Source: Pedobacter caeni (GTDB lineage Bacteria; Bacteroidota; Bacteroidia; Sphingobacteriales; Sphingobacteriaceae). From it: DNA of 64,000 nt. Positions 42,981 through 52,600 of the stretch are shown here, piece by piece; positions within the stretch are counted from its first letter, which is position 1; every line of letters starts with the position of its first letter. The notes under the pieces were generated by a model. It had not been told where the DNA came from. It did not search any database and saw only the letters and a program-made list of their open reading frames with translations. The translations under genes were made by a program, and so were the position numbers. Location: NCBI RefSeq assembly GCF_900129215.1, contig NZ_FQUQ01000002.1:1054001-1118000 (forward strand). The letters are read 5' to 3'.

Positions 42981-43472
42981 TTGAAAAAAATAGGACTCAT
43001 TTCCGATACGCATGGTTTTCTTGACGATGCGGTCTTTAAGCACTTTGATGAATGTGATGAAATCTGGCATGCGGGCGACTTTGGGCCTGATGTTGCCGAC
43101 CGCTTAGCTGCCTTTAAGCCACTAAAAGGGGTTTATGGGAATATCGATGGGAAAGAAATCCGTTCAGAATTCCCGGAACACCTGCGGTTTAATTGCGAAA
43201 AGGTAGACGTTTGGATGACCCATATCGGTGGATATCCGGGGAAATATGCGCCTAATGTAAGGGGTGAAATATACACTAAGCCTCCGATGCTGTTCATCAC
43301 TGGTCACTCCCATATCCTGAAAGTAATGTTCGATAAAAAAATTAATTGTTTGCATATAAATCCCGGTGCAGCGGGGAATTCGGGATGGCATCGGGTGAAA
43401 ACATTAATTAGATTTTGTATTTCGGAGGAAAAAATCCATACCTTAGAGGCCATAGAAATAGGAAATAGATAA
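42981..43472 (+). CDS. YfcE/MJ0936-type metallophosphoesterase
   Basis: 163 aa. The start is TTG at 42981, chosen because the first conserved motif already begins at residue 3 (KKIGLISDTHG). Metal-binding motifs are SDTHG, IWHAGDFG, VYGNIDG, MTHIGGYPG, and GHSH; this is the small MPP_superfamily phosphodiesterase class, cytoplasmic, with unknown natural substrate (YfcE hydrolyses phosphodiester test substrates). The stop is 22 bases before the fbp start, so the two genes may be co-transcribed. Confidence 0.9.
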   Translation: MKKIGLISDTHGFLDDAVFKHFDECDEIWHAGDFGPDVADRLAAFKPLKGVYGNIDGKEIRSEFPEHLRFNCEKVDVWMTHIGGYPGKYAPNVRGEIYTKPPMLFITGHSHILKVMFDKKINCLHINPGAAGNSGWHRVKTLIRFCISEEKIHTLEAIEIGNR

Positions 43473-43494
43473 CGTATAAAATACACTAAGTAAT

Positions 43495-44550
43495 ATGTCA
43501 GGCATTAAAACACTAGGCCAATTTATAATTGAAAAACAAGCAGACTTCTCCTATGCAAAAGGAGAACTCTCCAGATTGCTGAGAGACATAGGAATCGCAT
43601 CAAAAATCGTGAACCGGGAGGTGAATAAAGCAGGTCTGGTGGACATTCTTGGAGATGCCGGAACCGTTAATATCCAGGGGGAAGGGCAGAAAAAACTGGA
43701 TGTATTTGCGAATATTCAATTCATTAGTGCGCTAACCAGTGGCGGTGAATGCTGTATTGTGGCTACGGAAGAAGAGGATGATTTTGTACGCATCGATTCT
43801 CCGGTGTCGAAAAATGCCAAGTATATTGTCTGTATCGACCCTTTAGATGGCTCTTCAAATATTGATTGTAATGTGGCTGTTGGTACGATCTTTTCAATTT
43901 ACCGTAGAAAATCTGTTGAAGGAGAAGCTACATTGGAAGATGTATTACAAAAAGGCACACAACAGGTTGCTGCAGGGTATGTCATCTATGGCTCTTCTAC
44001 AATGTTGGTGTACACCACAGGAAAAGGAGTGAATGGGTTCACCTTAGACCCATCTATAGGAGAGTTTTGCTTATCTCATCCAAATATGAAAATTCCTGAA
44101 GGAGGAAACATTTATTCCCTGAATGAAGGTAACTATGTTCATTTTCCGGAGGGTGTAAAGAAATACCTGAAATATGTTCAGGTTCATGATGAAGCAACGA
44201 ACAGACCATATACTTCAAGGTATATTGGTTCAATGGTAGGTGATATCCACAGAAACCTGATCAAAGGTGGGATTTATATCTATCCGACTACGGCCAGTTC
44301 TCCAAAAGGAAAGTTAAGGTTATTGTACGAATGTAATCCTATGGCTTTTATCGTAGAACAGGCAGGTGGTGTAGCTTCGGATGGCTTTAACAGAATTCTG
44401 GATATCGAACCGACAGAATTACATCAGCGCAGCTCCATCTTCATTGGGTCCAAAGAAATGGTGAACATGGCCGAAGGTATGATGGCTGAATTCTCTGCAG
44501 AAAAAAATGTAAATGCGGTGGTTCCTGAAAAGTTAGGACAAGCCGGATAA
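43495..44550 (+). CDS. fbp: Fructose-1,6-bisphosphatase, class I
   Basis: 351 aa. It removes the 1-phosphate of fructose-1,6-bisphosphate in gluconeogenesis. Metal and substrate motifs are visible: ATEEEDD near residue 86, [12 protein letters not shown] near 116-127, [28 protein letters not shown] and the C-terminal [20 protein letters not shown]. Length fits the bacterial class I enzyme. The gene is convergent with rnhA with only 18 bases between the stops and no obvious terminator, so the transcripts probably overlap. Confidence 0.95.
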   Translation: MSGIKTLGQFIIEKQADFSYAKGELSRLLRDIGIASKIVNREVNKAGLVDILGDAGTVNIQGEGQKKLDVFANIQFISALTSGGECCIVATEEEDDFVRIDSPVSKNAKYIVCIDPLDGSSNIDCNVAVGTIFSIYRRKSVEGEATLEDVLQKGTQQVAAGYVIYGSSTMLVYTTGKGVNGFTLDPSIGEFCLSHPNMKIPEGGNIYSLNEGNYVHFPEGVKKYLKYVQVHDEATNRPYTSRYIGSMVGDIHRNLIKGGIYIYPTTASSPKGKLRLLYECNPMAFIVEQAGGVASDGFNRILDIEPTELHQRSSIFIGSKEMVNMAEGMMAEFSAEKNVNAVVPEKLGQAG

Positions 44551-44568
44551 TGTAAAGAGATCAACAAG

Positions 44569-45042
44569 CTATAATAAGGTTTGTTTATTTCTTTCTTTTT
44601 CAAACTCAACATCAACAGCAAGTGCAGCCCTGTTTTTCCCGGCTGCTACAGCCAATACATCACAACGCTCATTCTCAGGATGGGCGTTGTGACCTTTGAT
44701 CCATGTGAACTTTACCTGATGTAACTTATATACATTAAGGAAGCGGATCCAAAGGTCTTTGTTCTTTTTTCCTTTAAAGCCCGTCTTTACCCACCCAAAC
44801 ACCCATTTCTTCTCTACAGTGTCTACTACGTATTTAGAATCGGAAACAACAGTAACATCCTGCCCGGGGGTTTTTAATGCATTTAAGCCCTCTATAACTG
44901 CCAATAGCTCCATTCTGTTATTGGTGGTCATGCGGAAGCCGCCACTAAGCTCCTTATAGTGGTTACCCGAACGTAAAATAACCCCATAACCTCCTGGTCC
45001 TGGATTTCCACTTGCTGCTCCGTCAGTAAAAATTTCGATCAT
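44569..45042 (-). CDS. rnhA: Ribonuclease HI
   Basis: 157 aa, cleaves RNA in RNA-DNA hybrids. The acidic DEDD set is complete: Asp7 (IFTDGAASGNPGPGGYG), Glu45 (MELLAVIEGL), Asp68 (VVSDSKYV) and Asp128 (ENERCDVLA). The substrate-handling FKGKKNKDLW and HNAHPENE segments are standard. An exact TAnnTTTG box sits 7 bases before the ATG, the same tight spacing as at purM, suggesting a leaderless mRNA. Confidence 0.95.
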   Translation of the reverse strand: MIEIFTDGAASGNPGPGGYGVILRSGNHYKELSGGFRMTTNNRMELLAVIEGLNALKTPGQDVTVVSDSKYVVDTVEKKWVFGWVKTGFKGKKNKDLWIRFLNVYKLHQVKFTWIKGHNAHPENERCDVLAVAAGKNRAALAVDVEFEKERNKQTLL

Positions 45043-45049
45043 ATAAGGA

Positions 45050-45057
45050 CAAATCTA
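45050..45057 (-). promoter_or_regulatory. Putative -7 promoter box very close to the rnhA start
   Basis: The minus strand reads TAGATTTG (TAnnTTTG), with its last base 8 positions from the A of the ATG at 45042. Confidence 0.45.
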
Positions 45058-45169
45058 TGTTTTTAAGCTCTAAATGCAATTTATGAAGGGCAATTAATAT
45101 TTGTGTGAAAAATAAAATTGCTGAAATAGAGGTAATTAAAAGAAAAGTGTGACCTAAATGTTAAAAATA

Positions 45170-45200
45170 TTTGAATAAAATGTTTTTAATCGTACTTTTG
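45170..45200 (+). promoter_or_regulatory. Promoter of tRNA-His (-33 TTTG, -7 TACTTTTG)
   Basis: TTTG at 45170-45173 and TACTTTTG at 45193-45200, spacing 19 bp, a full match to the Bacteroidota consensus; the tRNA starts 19 bases further on. Confidence 0.7.
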
Positions 45201-45218
45201 TGACGTTGAAAAAAACAT

Positions 45219-45296
45219 GGTGGTTTTAGCTCAGTTGGTTAGAGCATCGGTTTGTGGTACCGAGGGTCGTGGGTTCGAGCCCCATATTCCACCCCA
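45219..45296 (+). tRNA. tRNA-His (anticodon GTG)
   Basis: The cloverleaf can be drawn by hand: extra G(-1) at 45219, acceptor arm from 45220, D-arm GCTC..GAGC, anticodon stem TCGGT/ACCGA with anticodon GTG at 45254-45256, T-arm GTGGG-TTCGAGC-CCCAT, and encoded CCA at 45294-45296. G(-1) opposite the C discriminator is diagnostic for tRNA-His. Two U-U oppositions occur in the acceptor stem (positions 5:68 and 6:67). A consensus promoter precedes it and a terminator follows. Confidence 0.93.
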
Positions 45297-45302
45297 GTTT
45301 TG

Positions 45303-45330
45303 AAAGCAGTCTGAGAAGACTGCTTTTTTT
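45303..45330 (+). terminator. Intrinsic terminator of tRNA-His
   Basis: AAAGCAGTC-TGAGAA-GACTGCTTT with a following T-tract of nine or more, 6 bases after the tRNA. Confidence 0.92.
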
Positions 45331-45449
45331 TTATAGCAATTTTTTTCTGCTGCGAAACTGAAGCTTAACTATTCTTTACCCTATCAATTCTGAGCTGTTT
45401 GAATTTTTGAAAATAGAATCTGTTATCTTTATAATAATTTTTTAAGTAT

Positions 45450-46511
45450 ATGTCAGCAAAAGATATTGAATTAACAGGTGTAAAGGAAATAGCAAGAAGG
45501 GCAAATGTTTCAATTGGAACAGTAGACCGTGTGATTCATGACCGCAAAGGGGTATCACAAAATACTAAAGATAAAGTGAACGCGATTATTAAAGAGCTTG
45601 ACTATCAACCTAACATCCTCGCAAGAAGACTGGCCTCAAAAAAGCAGGTTGTTTTTGCTGTTCTTATTCCAAAGATTTCAGAGGAAACAAATTATTGGGA
45701 GGCGCCACTGCTTGGTATTGACCAGGCAGGAGCGGAGATTAGTCCCTACGGCATTACCTTACAGAAATATCTATATGATGTTAATGATAAAAATTCCTTT
45801 CTTGAGCAGATCAAACGGATCGATCTTTCCTTGATACAAGGTGTTCTTTTGGCACCAAGTTTTATTGAAGAATCTGAACATTTCGTGAAAAAACTTGAAA
45901 TAAGAAAAATACCTTATGTATTTATCAACTCAGATATACAGGGACATGACAGCTTGAGTTATTTCGGTCCGGATCTATATCAAAGCGGTTACCTTTCTGC
46001 CCACCTTATGAAATACCTCCTTAAAAAGCAAGATGAGATTCTGGTCGTTAACATCTCACAGGAAATAGACAATCAGCATCATTTACTTCGTAAGGAACAA
46101 GGTTTCAGGAACTATTTTGCTGATAAAAAGCTTGAAAATACGATCCTGAAAATTGATATCAAGCAGACCGACTATACCTATATCAGCAACTCACTTGAGA
46201 AGGTCTTAAAAAATCACAACATCGCTGCTATTTTCGTAACCAATTCCAGGGTTTCAACTGTAGCCAAATATTTGGCAATGACTGGGGATCAGCGCAGAAT
46301 CCTGATCGGATTTGATTACACTGAAGAAAACCTGAGCTTCCTTAAAAAAGGTGATATTGATTTTCTGATTTGCCAAAAACCCAGAGAACAAGGGTATAAA
46401 GGCCTAATGGCTTTATATCAGTTTGTTGTACATTCCAAATCTGGCGAAAAAAACAACTTTATGCCAATTGATATCATCACAAGCGAAAATTGTGATTTCT
46501 ATCTCAATTAA
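45450..46511 (+). CDS. LacI family transcriptional regulator of the hexosamine locus
   Basis: 353 aa. HTH at residues 9-30 (GVKEIARRANVSIGTVDRVIHDR) with hinge helix near 55 (YQPNILARRLASKK), then a periplasmic-binding-protein-like effector domain (about 65-340, with VFAVLIPKIS, VLLAPSF, AAIFVTNSRVSTVAKYL and ILIGFDYTEENLSFL). The unusual VDRV in the recognition helix and a sugar-binding-type 2 domain are common in Bacteroidota LacI proteins. It heads the locus that runs to nagB; three copies of a 15-bp operator-like motif stand before the transporter, GH16 and susC genes. It has no such motif before itself. Effector probably GlcNAc or GlcN-6-P related, by context. Confidence 0.9.
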   Translation: MSAKDIELTGVKEIARRANVSIGTVDRVIHDRKGVSQNTKDKVNAIIKELDYQPNILARRLASKKQVVFAVLIPKISEETNYWEAPLLGIDQAGAEISPYGITLQKYLYDVNDKNSFLEQIKRIDLSLIQGVLLAPSFIEESEHFVKKLEIRKIPYVFINSDIQGHDSLSYFGPDLYQSGYLSAHLMKYLLKKQDEILVVNISQEIDNQHHLLRKEQGFRNYFADKKLENTILKIDIKQTDYTYISNSLEKVLKNHNIAAIFVTNSRVSTVAKYLAMTGDQRRILIGFDYTEENLSFLKKGDIDFLICQKPREQGYKGLMALYQFVVHSKSGEKNNFMPIDIITSENCDFYLN

Positions 46512-46595
46512 GTCGTTATTTCATTTAATATTGCATTTTAAAAAGTAGTTATCTTACCAAGCCTATTTGGAATTCCAATAAATGTTTTGTTTATT

Positions 46596-46610
46596 CGTGT
46601 ACGTTAACGT
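46596..46610. promoter_or_regulatory. LacI-type operator 1 (before the sugar transporter)
   Basis: CGTGTACGTTAACGT, containing the perfect palindrome ACGTTAACGT, ends 12 bases before the ATG at 46623. It shares CGTGTACGTnnnCGT with the sites at 48631 and 49539. The position at the start codon fits repression. Confidence 0.75.
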
Positions 46611-46622
46611 TAAGCAAACTTT

Positions 46623-47909
46623 ATGGATAAGAAGACTTATAATAAATCATTATATATCATTGCAGTACTGTTTTTTGTCTTCGGTTTCGTTACCTGGATA
46701 AATGCAATGCTCATCCCGTATTTCAAAATTTGCTGTGAGCTCAATAATCTCGAGTCTTATTTTGTTGCTTTTGCTTTTTATATTTCCTATTTATTCATTT
46801 CCTTTCCGGCGTCGTTACTGCTTAAAAAATATGGTTTTAAGAATGGTATGATGATTGGTTTCTTCGTGATGGCTATTGGTGCATTTATATTTGTACCAGC
46901 TGCGCTATTGCGTAATTACATGTTATTTTTAGTTGGTTTGTTTACGCTGGGGGCGGGGCTGGCAGTTTTACAAACAGCAGCAAATCCCTATGTAACGATA
47001 TTAGGTCCGAAAAAAAGTGCCGCAATGAGGTTCAGCATTATGGGGATCTGCAATAAGTTTGCGGGAATTCTCGCGCCCTTGCTTTTTGCTGCGGTTATAC
47101 TCCAGTCTTCTGATCAGGCAGTATTTGAAAAAGTAAAGTCGATGGGGACAGTGGAAAGAGCGCCGATTCTTGATGAACTGATCAGAAGAGTTATTGTTCC
47201 GTATTCATGTGTCGGTGTAATTCTGGTGTTACTGGGTTTCCTGGTGCGCTTTTCTTCTTTGCCTGAAATTAATACAGAAGAGGAGGATGAGGTTACCGCC
47301 GAATCGAATAAAGGGAAGCGTAATATCTTTCAGTTCCCCCATCTTGTCCTCGGCGCATTTGCCATATTTGTTCATGTAGGTTCACAGGTAATTGCGGTTG
47401 ATACCATTATCGGTTATGCGCATTCAATGGATATTTCTCTTTTAGAAGCAAAGGTATTTCCTTCTTATACACTTGCTGCAACAATTGTTGGTTATATTCT
47501 GGGAATTTCGCTGATTCCAAAATACCTCTCTCAGATTTTGGCCCTTCGTATTTGTATCATCCTGGGTGTCATATTTACTTTATGTATCGTTTTCTTTAAT
47601 GGTCGCGTTACGATATTAGGGCATCAGGCGGACATTTCTATATGGTTTATTGTATTGCTGGGCTTTGCAAATTCAATGATATGGGCTGGAATATGGCCTT
47701 TATCTATGGATCGACTTGGCCGTTTTATAAAAATCGGCGCTGCAATTCTGATTATGGGCCTTTCCGGAAATGCTGTTATGCCACTCTTATATGGTCATCT
47801 CGCTGATATTTATGGTTTGCAAAATGCTTATTTAGTACTTTTACCATGTTATGTCTACTTGCTGTTTTATGCTTATAAGGGGTACAAACTCGAGCGCTGG
47901 GTTAGTTAA
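46623..47909 (+). CDS. nagP: Sugar MFS transporter, NagP/GluP-like
   Basis: 428 aa, about 12 membrane segments, sugar:H+ symporter of the FucP/GluP/NagP group. Motifs: FFVFGFVTWINAMLIPYFK in TM1, GAGLAVLQTAANPYVTILGP in TM4-5, RFSIMGICNKFAGILAPLLFA, and FANSMIWAGIWPLSMDRLGRF late. NagP carries N-acetylglucosamine into the cytoplasm in Bacteroidota and Alteromonads, where nagA/nagB, here 13 kb downstream in the same locus, take over. The symbol is inferred from context; glucose/galactose relatives are close in sequence. The operator 12 bases before the ATG ties it to the LacI gene upstream. Confidence 0.85.
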   Translation: MDKKTYNKSLYIIAVLFFVFGFVTWINAMLIPYFKICCELNNLESYFVAFAFYISYLFISFPASLLLKKYGFKNGMMIGFFVMAIGAFIFVPAALLRNYMLFLVGLFTLGAGLAVLQTAANPYVTILGPKKSAAMRFSIMGICNKFAGILAPLLFAAVILQSSDQAVFEKVKSMGTVERAPILDELIRRVIVPYSCVGVILVLLGFLVRFSSLPEINTEEEDEVTAESNKGKRNIFQFPHLVLGAFAIFVHVGSQVIAVDTIIGYAHSMDISLLEAKVFPSYTLAATIVGYILGISLIPKYLSQILALRICIILGVIFTLCIVFFNGRVTILGHQADISIWFIVLLGFANSMIWAGIWPLSMDRLGRFIKIGAAILIMGLSGNAVMPLLYGHLADIYGLQNAYLVLLPCYVYLLFYAYKGYKLERWVS

Positions 47910-47945
47910 TGTCAATCACCTTTTTATTTGGTATAAAATTTCAAA

Positions 47946-48623
47946 ATGAACTTAAACGTCTATCACCTCAATGAAGATTCCAACGCCTCAGCAGATCAGC
48001 TATCAGAAAAATTAGCTGCTTATCCCAGGCATCTATTAGCAAATGATTCCTGGCCTCAGATCACTACGATTTGTACAGCCGATTTTGTTATCGCACACAG
48101 GGAGCAACACATCCTGTTAAAATTCACAATATCTAATGATTATTTCCAGTCGATAGAAAGACCGGTTAACAGTGAGGTACACCTCGATAACTGTGTAGAA
48201 TTCTTTATTGCTTTTGATCAGTCTGATCAGTACTATAACATTGAGTTTAATTGTCTTGGGATTGGTAAAATGGCTTATGGCAGTAAAAAGGATAAAAGAA
48301 CTTTACTACAGAAGTCTGTTGTGCAAAAAATCCATACCTGGACAAAATCAGATGCGATGGAAGGGGAGTTTAACTGGGAGATGATGATGAGTATACCTGC
48401 AGATGTGTTTGTATTCCATCAAATTCAAAATTTCGACGGCCTTACAGCTAGAGCTAATTTTTATAAATGTGGGGATGGATTACCAAATCCTCACTTCTTA
48501 TGTTGGAATAAGGTGGTATCGCCAACACCTGATTTTCATAGCCCGGACCATTTTGGAACTATTCAATTTATGCCCGTGCAGACAGAATCAAGTGATTTAA
48601 ATGATAAATATGGTTTTTTTTAA
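47946..48623 (+). CDS. CBM9/DOMON-like carbohydrate-binding family protein
   Basis: 225 aa, no signal peptide seen, so probably cytoplasmic. The pattern VHLDNCVEFFIAFDQSDQYYNIEFNCLGIGKMAYGSKK is that of the carbohydrate-binding family 9-like fold (CBM9_2), followed by FNWEMMMSIPADVFVF, RANFYKCGDGLPNPHFLCW and a final segment FHSPDHFGTIQF. The whole protein is essentially one domain. It follows the transporter by 36 bases and very likely shares its transcript. Its role is unknown; a sugar-sensing or binding role is a reasonable guess. Confidence 0.75.
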   Translation: MNLNVYHLNEDSNASADQLSEKLAAYPRHLLANDSWPQITTICTADFVIAHREQHILLKFTISNDYFQSIERPVNSEVHLDNCVEFFIAFDQSDQYYNIEFNCLGIGKMAYGSKKDKRTLLQKSVVQKIHTWTKSDAMEGEFNWEMMMSIPADVFVFHQIQNFDGLTARANFYKCGDGLPNPHFLCWNKVVSPTPDFHSPDHFGTIQFMPVQTESSDLNDKYGFF

Positions 48624-48630
48624 ATAAATT

Positions 48631-48645
48631 CGTGTACGTACCCGT
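48631..48645. promoter_or_regulatory. LacI-type operator 2 (before the GH16 gene)
   Basis: CGTGTACGTACCCGT, matching the common 15-mer CGTGTACGTnnnCGT, 91 bases before the ATG of the GH16 gene at 48737. The inner palindrome is weaker than at site 1. Confidence 0.7.
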
Positions 48646-48736
48646 TTAATTTAATATATTAGCATTTAGATAGTTGTAATCTTTGTTTGGACTGGATTTC
48701 TGTCTGTCATTTATCACCTAAACAACCAAAAAAAAG

Positions 48737-49516
48737 ATGAAGAAATTTCTACTTTTGTTACCTTTTCTATGGACTTGCAAGCAAGATGTTGCTGCGTTCG
48801 CAAGACAGAAAGTACCGGACACTCTTGTTATACCGACATCAACATCCGCTGTATCTGCAACTTTGAAATTCAGTGGATTTACCTGGATTGTTAAAAATGG
48901 AAATGGATTGGGACCAGGACCTAATTCCTGGGGAGATCGGAATGCCTGGGTGGATGCGGCTGGACTGCTTCATCTTAAACTTTCATATGATCAGAAGACG
49001 TCGAAATGGTTATGTGCAGGAATTACTTCGAAAGAGAATTTTGGATATGGTACTTACCAATGGCAGGTCCAAGGACCAGTAAGTACAATAGATAAAAATG
49101 TTGTAATAGGACTTTTTCATTATTCTGGTCCCGATGGATTTAATGAGCTGGACGTAGAATTTGCGCGATGGGGAGACGCGTCGAAGCCTAATGTAAATTA
49201 TAGTGTGTATCCCGCGGCCGGAACCAATGGAAAGCAGCAGCGTATCACTACAGAATGGAAACAATCAGGTGGTACAGCTAGCACACACCGCTATATCTGG
49301 TCTGATAAATCCGTTGTGGTTAAAAGTATGAACGGTTTTTACAACGATGATACGAATATGTTCTTTACGCATACTTTTTTACCTCCTTCAGCTGTGATAC
49401 CGACAGAAAAAATGCCGGTAAAAATGAATCTTTGGTGTTTCCGTGGGATGGAACCAGGTGATGGAAAGGAAGTCGAGATCGTGATCAGGAATTTTAAGTT
49501 TACACCAGCACCCTGA
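48737..49516 (+). CDS. Secreted GH16-family glycoside hydrolase, probable lipoprotein
   Basis: 259 aa. The short signal has Cys14 (FLWTC), so it may be lipidated. A concanavalin-like sandwich contains the GH16 signature at residues 137-142 (ELDVEF, the ExDxE motif with Glu137, Asp139, Glu141), preceded by GLFHYSGPDGFN and YGTYQWQVQG. GH16 enzymes cut beta-1,3/1,4-glucans, galactans or, in some fungal CRH members, link chitin and glucan. No subfamily can be assigned. It is a separate unit within the hexosamine locus behind its own operator. Confidence 0.82.
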   Translation: MKKFLLLLPFLWTCKQDVAAFARQKVPDTLVIPTSTSAVSATLKFSGFTWIVKNGNGLGPGPNSWGDRNAWVDAAGLLHLKLSYDQKTSKWLCAGITSKENFGYGTYQWQVQGPVSTIDKNVVIGLFHYSGPDGFNELDVEFARWGDASKPNVNYSVYPAAGTNGKQQRITTEWKQSGGTASTHRYIWSDKSVVVKSMNGFYNDDTNMFFTHTFLPPSAVIPTEKMPVKMNLWCFRGMEPGDGKEVEIVIRNFKFTPAP

Positions 49517-49538
49517 TAAAAATTTTTTGACTTAAAGA

Positions 49539-49553
49539 CGTGTACGTAAACGT
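49539..49553. promoter_or_regulatory. LacI-type operator 3 (before susC of the hexosamine locus)
   Basis: CGTGTACGTAAACGT, matching the common 15-mer, 100 bases before the susC ATG at 49654. A TAGTTTAG (49565-49572), one mismatch from the -7 box, follows 11 bases later, so the site may overlap the promoter. Confidence 0.7.
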
Positions 49554-49653
49554 CTTGTTGTCTTTAGTTTAGTAATTTACAACACCTAAGTAGGAGAGGC
49601 CAGGACCGTTACAGGTTATGCTGATCTGATATATCAACCAAATAAAACCGCTA

Positions 49654-52600
49654 ATGAAAAAATTATACCTAATGACCTTGATGGTCGCATTTTCCATGCT
49701 AAGTACCTTTGCCCAGGTCAATCCCGATAAAGGGAGCGTATTTACTTTAACGGGGCAGGTAACTGATGCAAAAACGAATGAAAGCCTTATAGGTGTTTCA
49801 ATTCGTGTACAAGGAACAGACAAAGGCACCGCAACAGATAAGAATGGTAAGTTTAGTCTGGGAGTAAGTCCCGGAGCAGTTATTTTGCTGAGCTATATTG
49901 GCTACCAAAACCAGACTGTTAATGTCGGAGACCGTAAAACCTTGGATATTAAACTTGCTGAAAGTGGCAAGCAGCTTTCTGAAGTAACTATAAACGTGGG
50001 GTATGGTACTCAAAAGGTTAAAGAAGTAACTGGTGCTGTCGGATCGATTTCGGCTAAGCAAATGGATAACCATGCGTTGGGTGATGTGAATTCGAGTCTT
50101 CAGGGAAAGATTGCCGGACTTCAAATCACCAGTAATTCTGGTGAACCTGGTGCTGGTGCCACAGTTAGAATTCGTGGGGCATCTTCAGTAAATGGAAGTA
50201 GTCAACCACTATATATTGTAGATGGCGTTCCCATAAACGCAGATACTTACGGTGGCGGATTGGTTGATGATGCCTCTACTTTCAGTCCTTTGGCAGATCT
50301 TAACCCGCAAGATATAGAGTCGATAGAAGTACTGAAAGATGGAACTGCATCTATATATGGTTCCAGAGCATCTAACGGTGTAATTATCATCACTACTAAA
50401 AGTGGAAAGAATTCCAGAAAGCCAGAGATACAGTTTTCAGCGAATGGAAGTGTTGCTGACATCACCAGAAAAATTGGTGTGCTGAATGCGTCACAGTTCA
50501 GAAGCGCATTTATAGATGCGATATATAATTTTACCGGAGCGCAGACGACTAAAGTTTCGGTGATAGATTCCCTCCATCCGTATTATTCTAAGTCTAACAA
50601 TTGGCAGGACCTGATGTATCGTACGGCATACCAATATAAAGCAGATGTCAGCGTCAAAGGGGCTTCTAAGGATAACAACATGAATTATTTTGTCAGCGCC
50701 GGCTATAAAGATATAGACCCTATTATCATCAATACTAAATTTAAGCAAACTTACGGTTCGGCAAAGGTCTATTACACGGTAAATAAGACCATTTCCGGAA
50801 ATACGAATTTCAATGTATCCACCAATGACTACAATAGAATTCTCAGCGGACTGAGTAATCAGAGTGCGATATATCAGGCTTTAAGTACAATGCCTGTTTA
50901 TGCTCCATATGATCCCATTACAGGACAGATTATCCCGCTTCTGGAGGGAAGTAAACCTAACCCGATTGCGATTTCTCAGCTGGCAGCTAATAAAATCAAC
51001 AGGTGGAGAATGTTTGGAAACCAAGATTTGAGGGTTAAAATTTTGAAAGATCTGGAATTCAAAACTACTTTAGGGTTTGATTATTCGAATACAGAGGAAA
51101 CAAATTTCACTCCTCAGACACTTTTACCACAAGGTCAAATCAGTTCATCTTATCTGACAACAGGTAAAAACTATTCTTTAATTAATGAAAATACTTTAAA
51201 CTACAGAACCACCCTGTCTAAAGACCATCACCTTACTTTTTTGCTTGGACAATCTTATCAGAAATTCACAGACAACAATGTCAATGTGATCGGCAGGGGC
51301 TTGATTGATGCAACCATTACCTCTATCAATGGTACATCGGTTGTTTCACTTTATAATCAGAATATAGAAGAAAACAGCCTGCTTTCTTTTTTTACCAGGG
51401 CAAATTATGATTACAAAGGAAAGTATCTTTTCTCGGCGGTTATGAGAGCAGATGGTTCTTCAAGATTTGGAGCGGATAATAGATTTGGATATTTCCCTTC
51501 ATTCTCGGCCGGTTGGAGATTGTCGGAGGAAGATTGGTTTAAGAAAGTCAGTTTCATTTCAGATGCAAAGATCCGTGGAAGTTTTGGTGTAACAGGTAAC
51601 CAGTCTATCGGCAACTATGCATGGCAGGGTTCACTTAATACTGTGGGTACTTATTTAGGAAATGTAGCTATTGTTTCTAACGGAGTTCCAAACGCATCGT
51701 TAAAATGGGAAACGACTAAACAAACGAATATAGGTTTTGATCTTTCGTTTCTGAGTGATAGAATTCGTTTCACTGCGGATGCTTACCTGAAAAAGACAAC
51801 CGGACTTTTATTTGATGTAGCTGTTCCGGGTACAACAGGTTATGCGACGGTTCCTGCCAACTTTGGCAGTTTAGAAAATAAAGGCCTTGAATTTACCCTT
51901 TCAACTGTCAACATAGATAAAGCGTTTAAATGGAATTCTACGTTCACCTTCTCGCTAAACAGAAATAAGGTGCTGTCTCTTCCTGGCAATCAGGATTATC
52001 GTCCGAATATTTATAATATGGCCAGGGTTGGCGAAACCGCAGGAGTATTTTACGGGCTTAAAGCTTTGGGTGTGTATGCCTATGATACAGACAATGTTTA
52101 TCAGCGGAATGCAGCCGGAGCTGTTGTTCCTTATCGTCAGGGATCTGCAAATGGGTCGATTTATAAAGGTGGAGATGTCATCTGGGAAGATCTAAACGGA
52201 GATGGTATCATTAACGATTCCGATTTACAGGTAATTGGAGATCCAAATCCTGATTTTACTGGAGGTTTTCAGAATGAATTCAGTTACAAGAACTTTACGC
52301 TTTCTGCATTAATCACTTACAGTTTTGGAAACGATGTGTTTAACGAGGTGAAAAGAAATCTGGACGCTACACCCTACGATCAGAATTTTACCACAGATCA
52401 ACTTCGCAGGTGGAGAAAACAAGGAGATGTAACAGATGTTCCAAGATTGGTCAAAACTGATCCGATGTTAAACAATGCGATCTCAAGTAGATTTGTTGAA
52501 GATGGTTCGTTTATCAGGATTCAAAATCTGGCGCTCAATTATAAAATTCCAGCAAAAGCGTTAAGCAGGTTAAGAATAAACCATGCGAATGTAGGATTTT

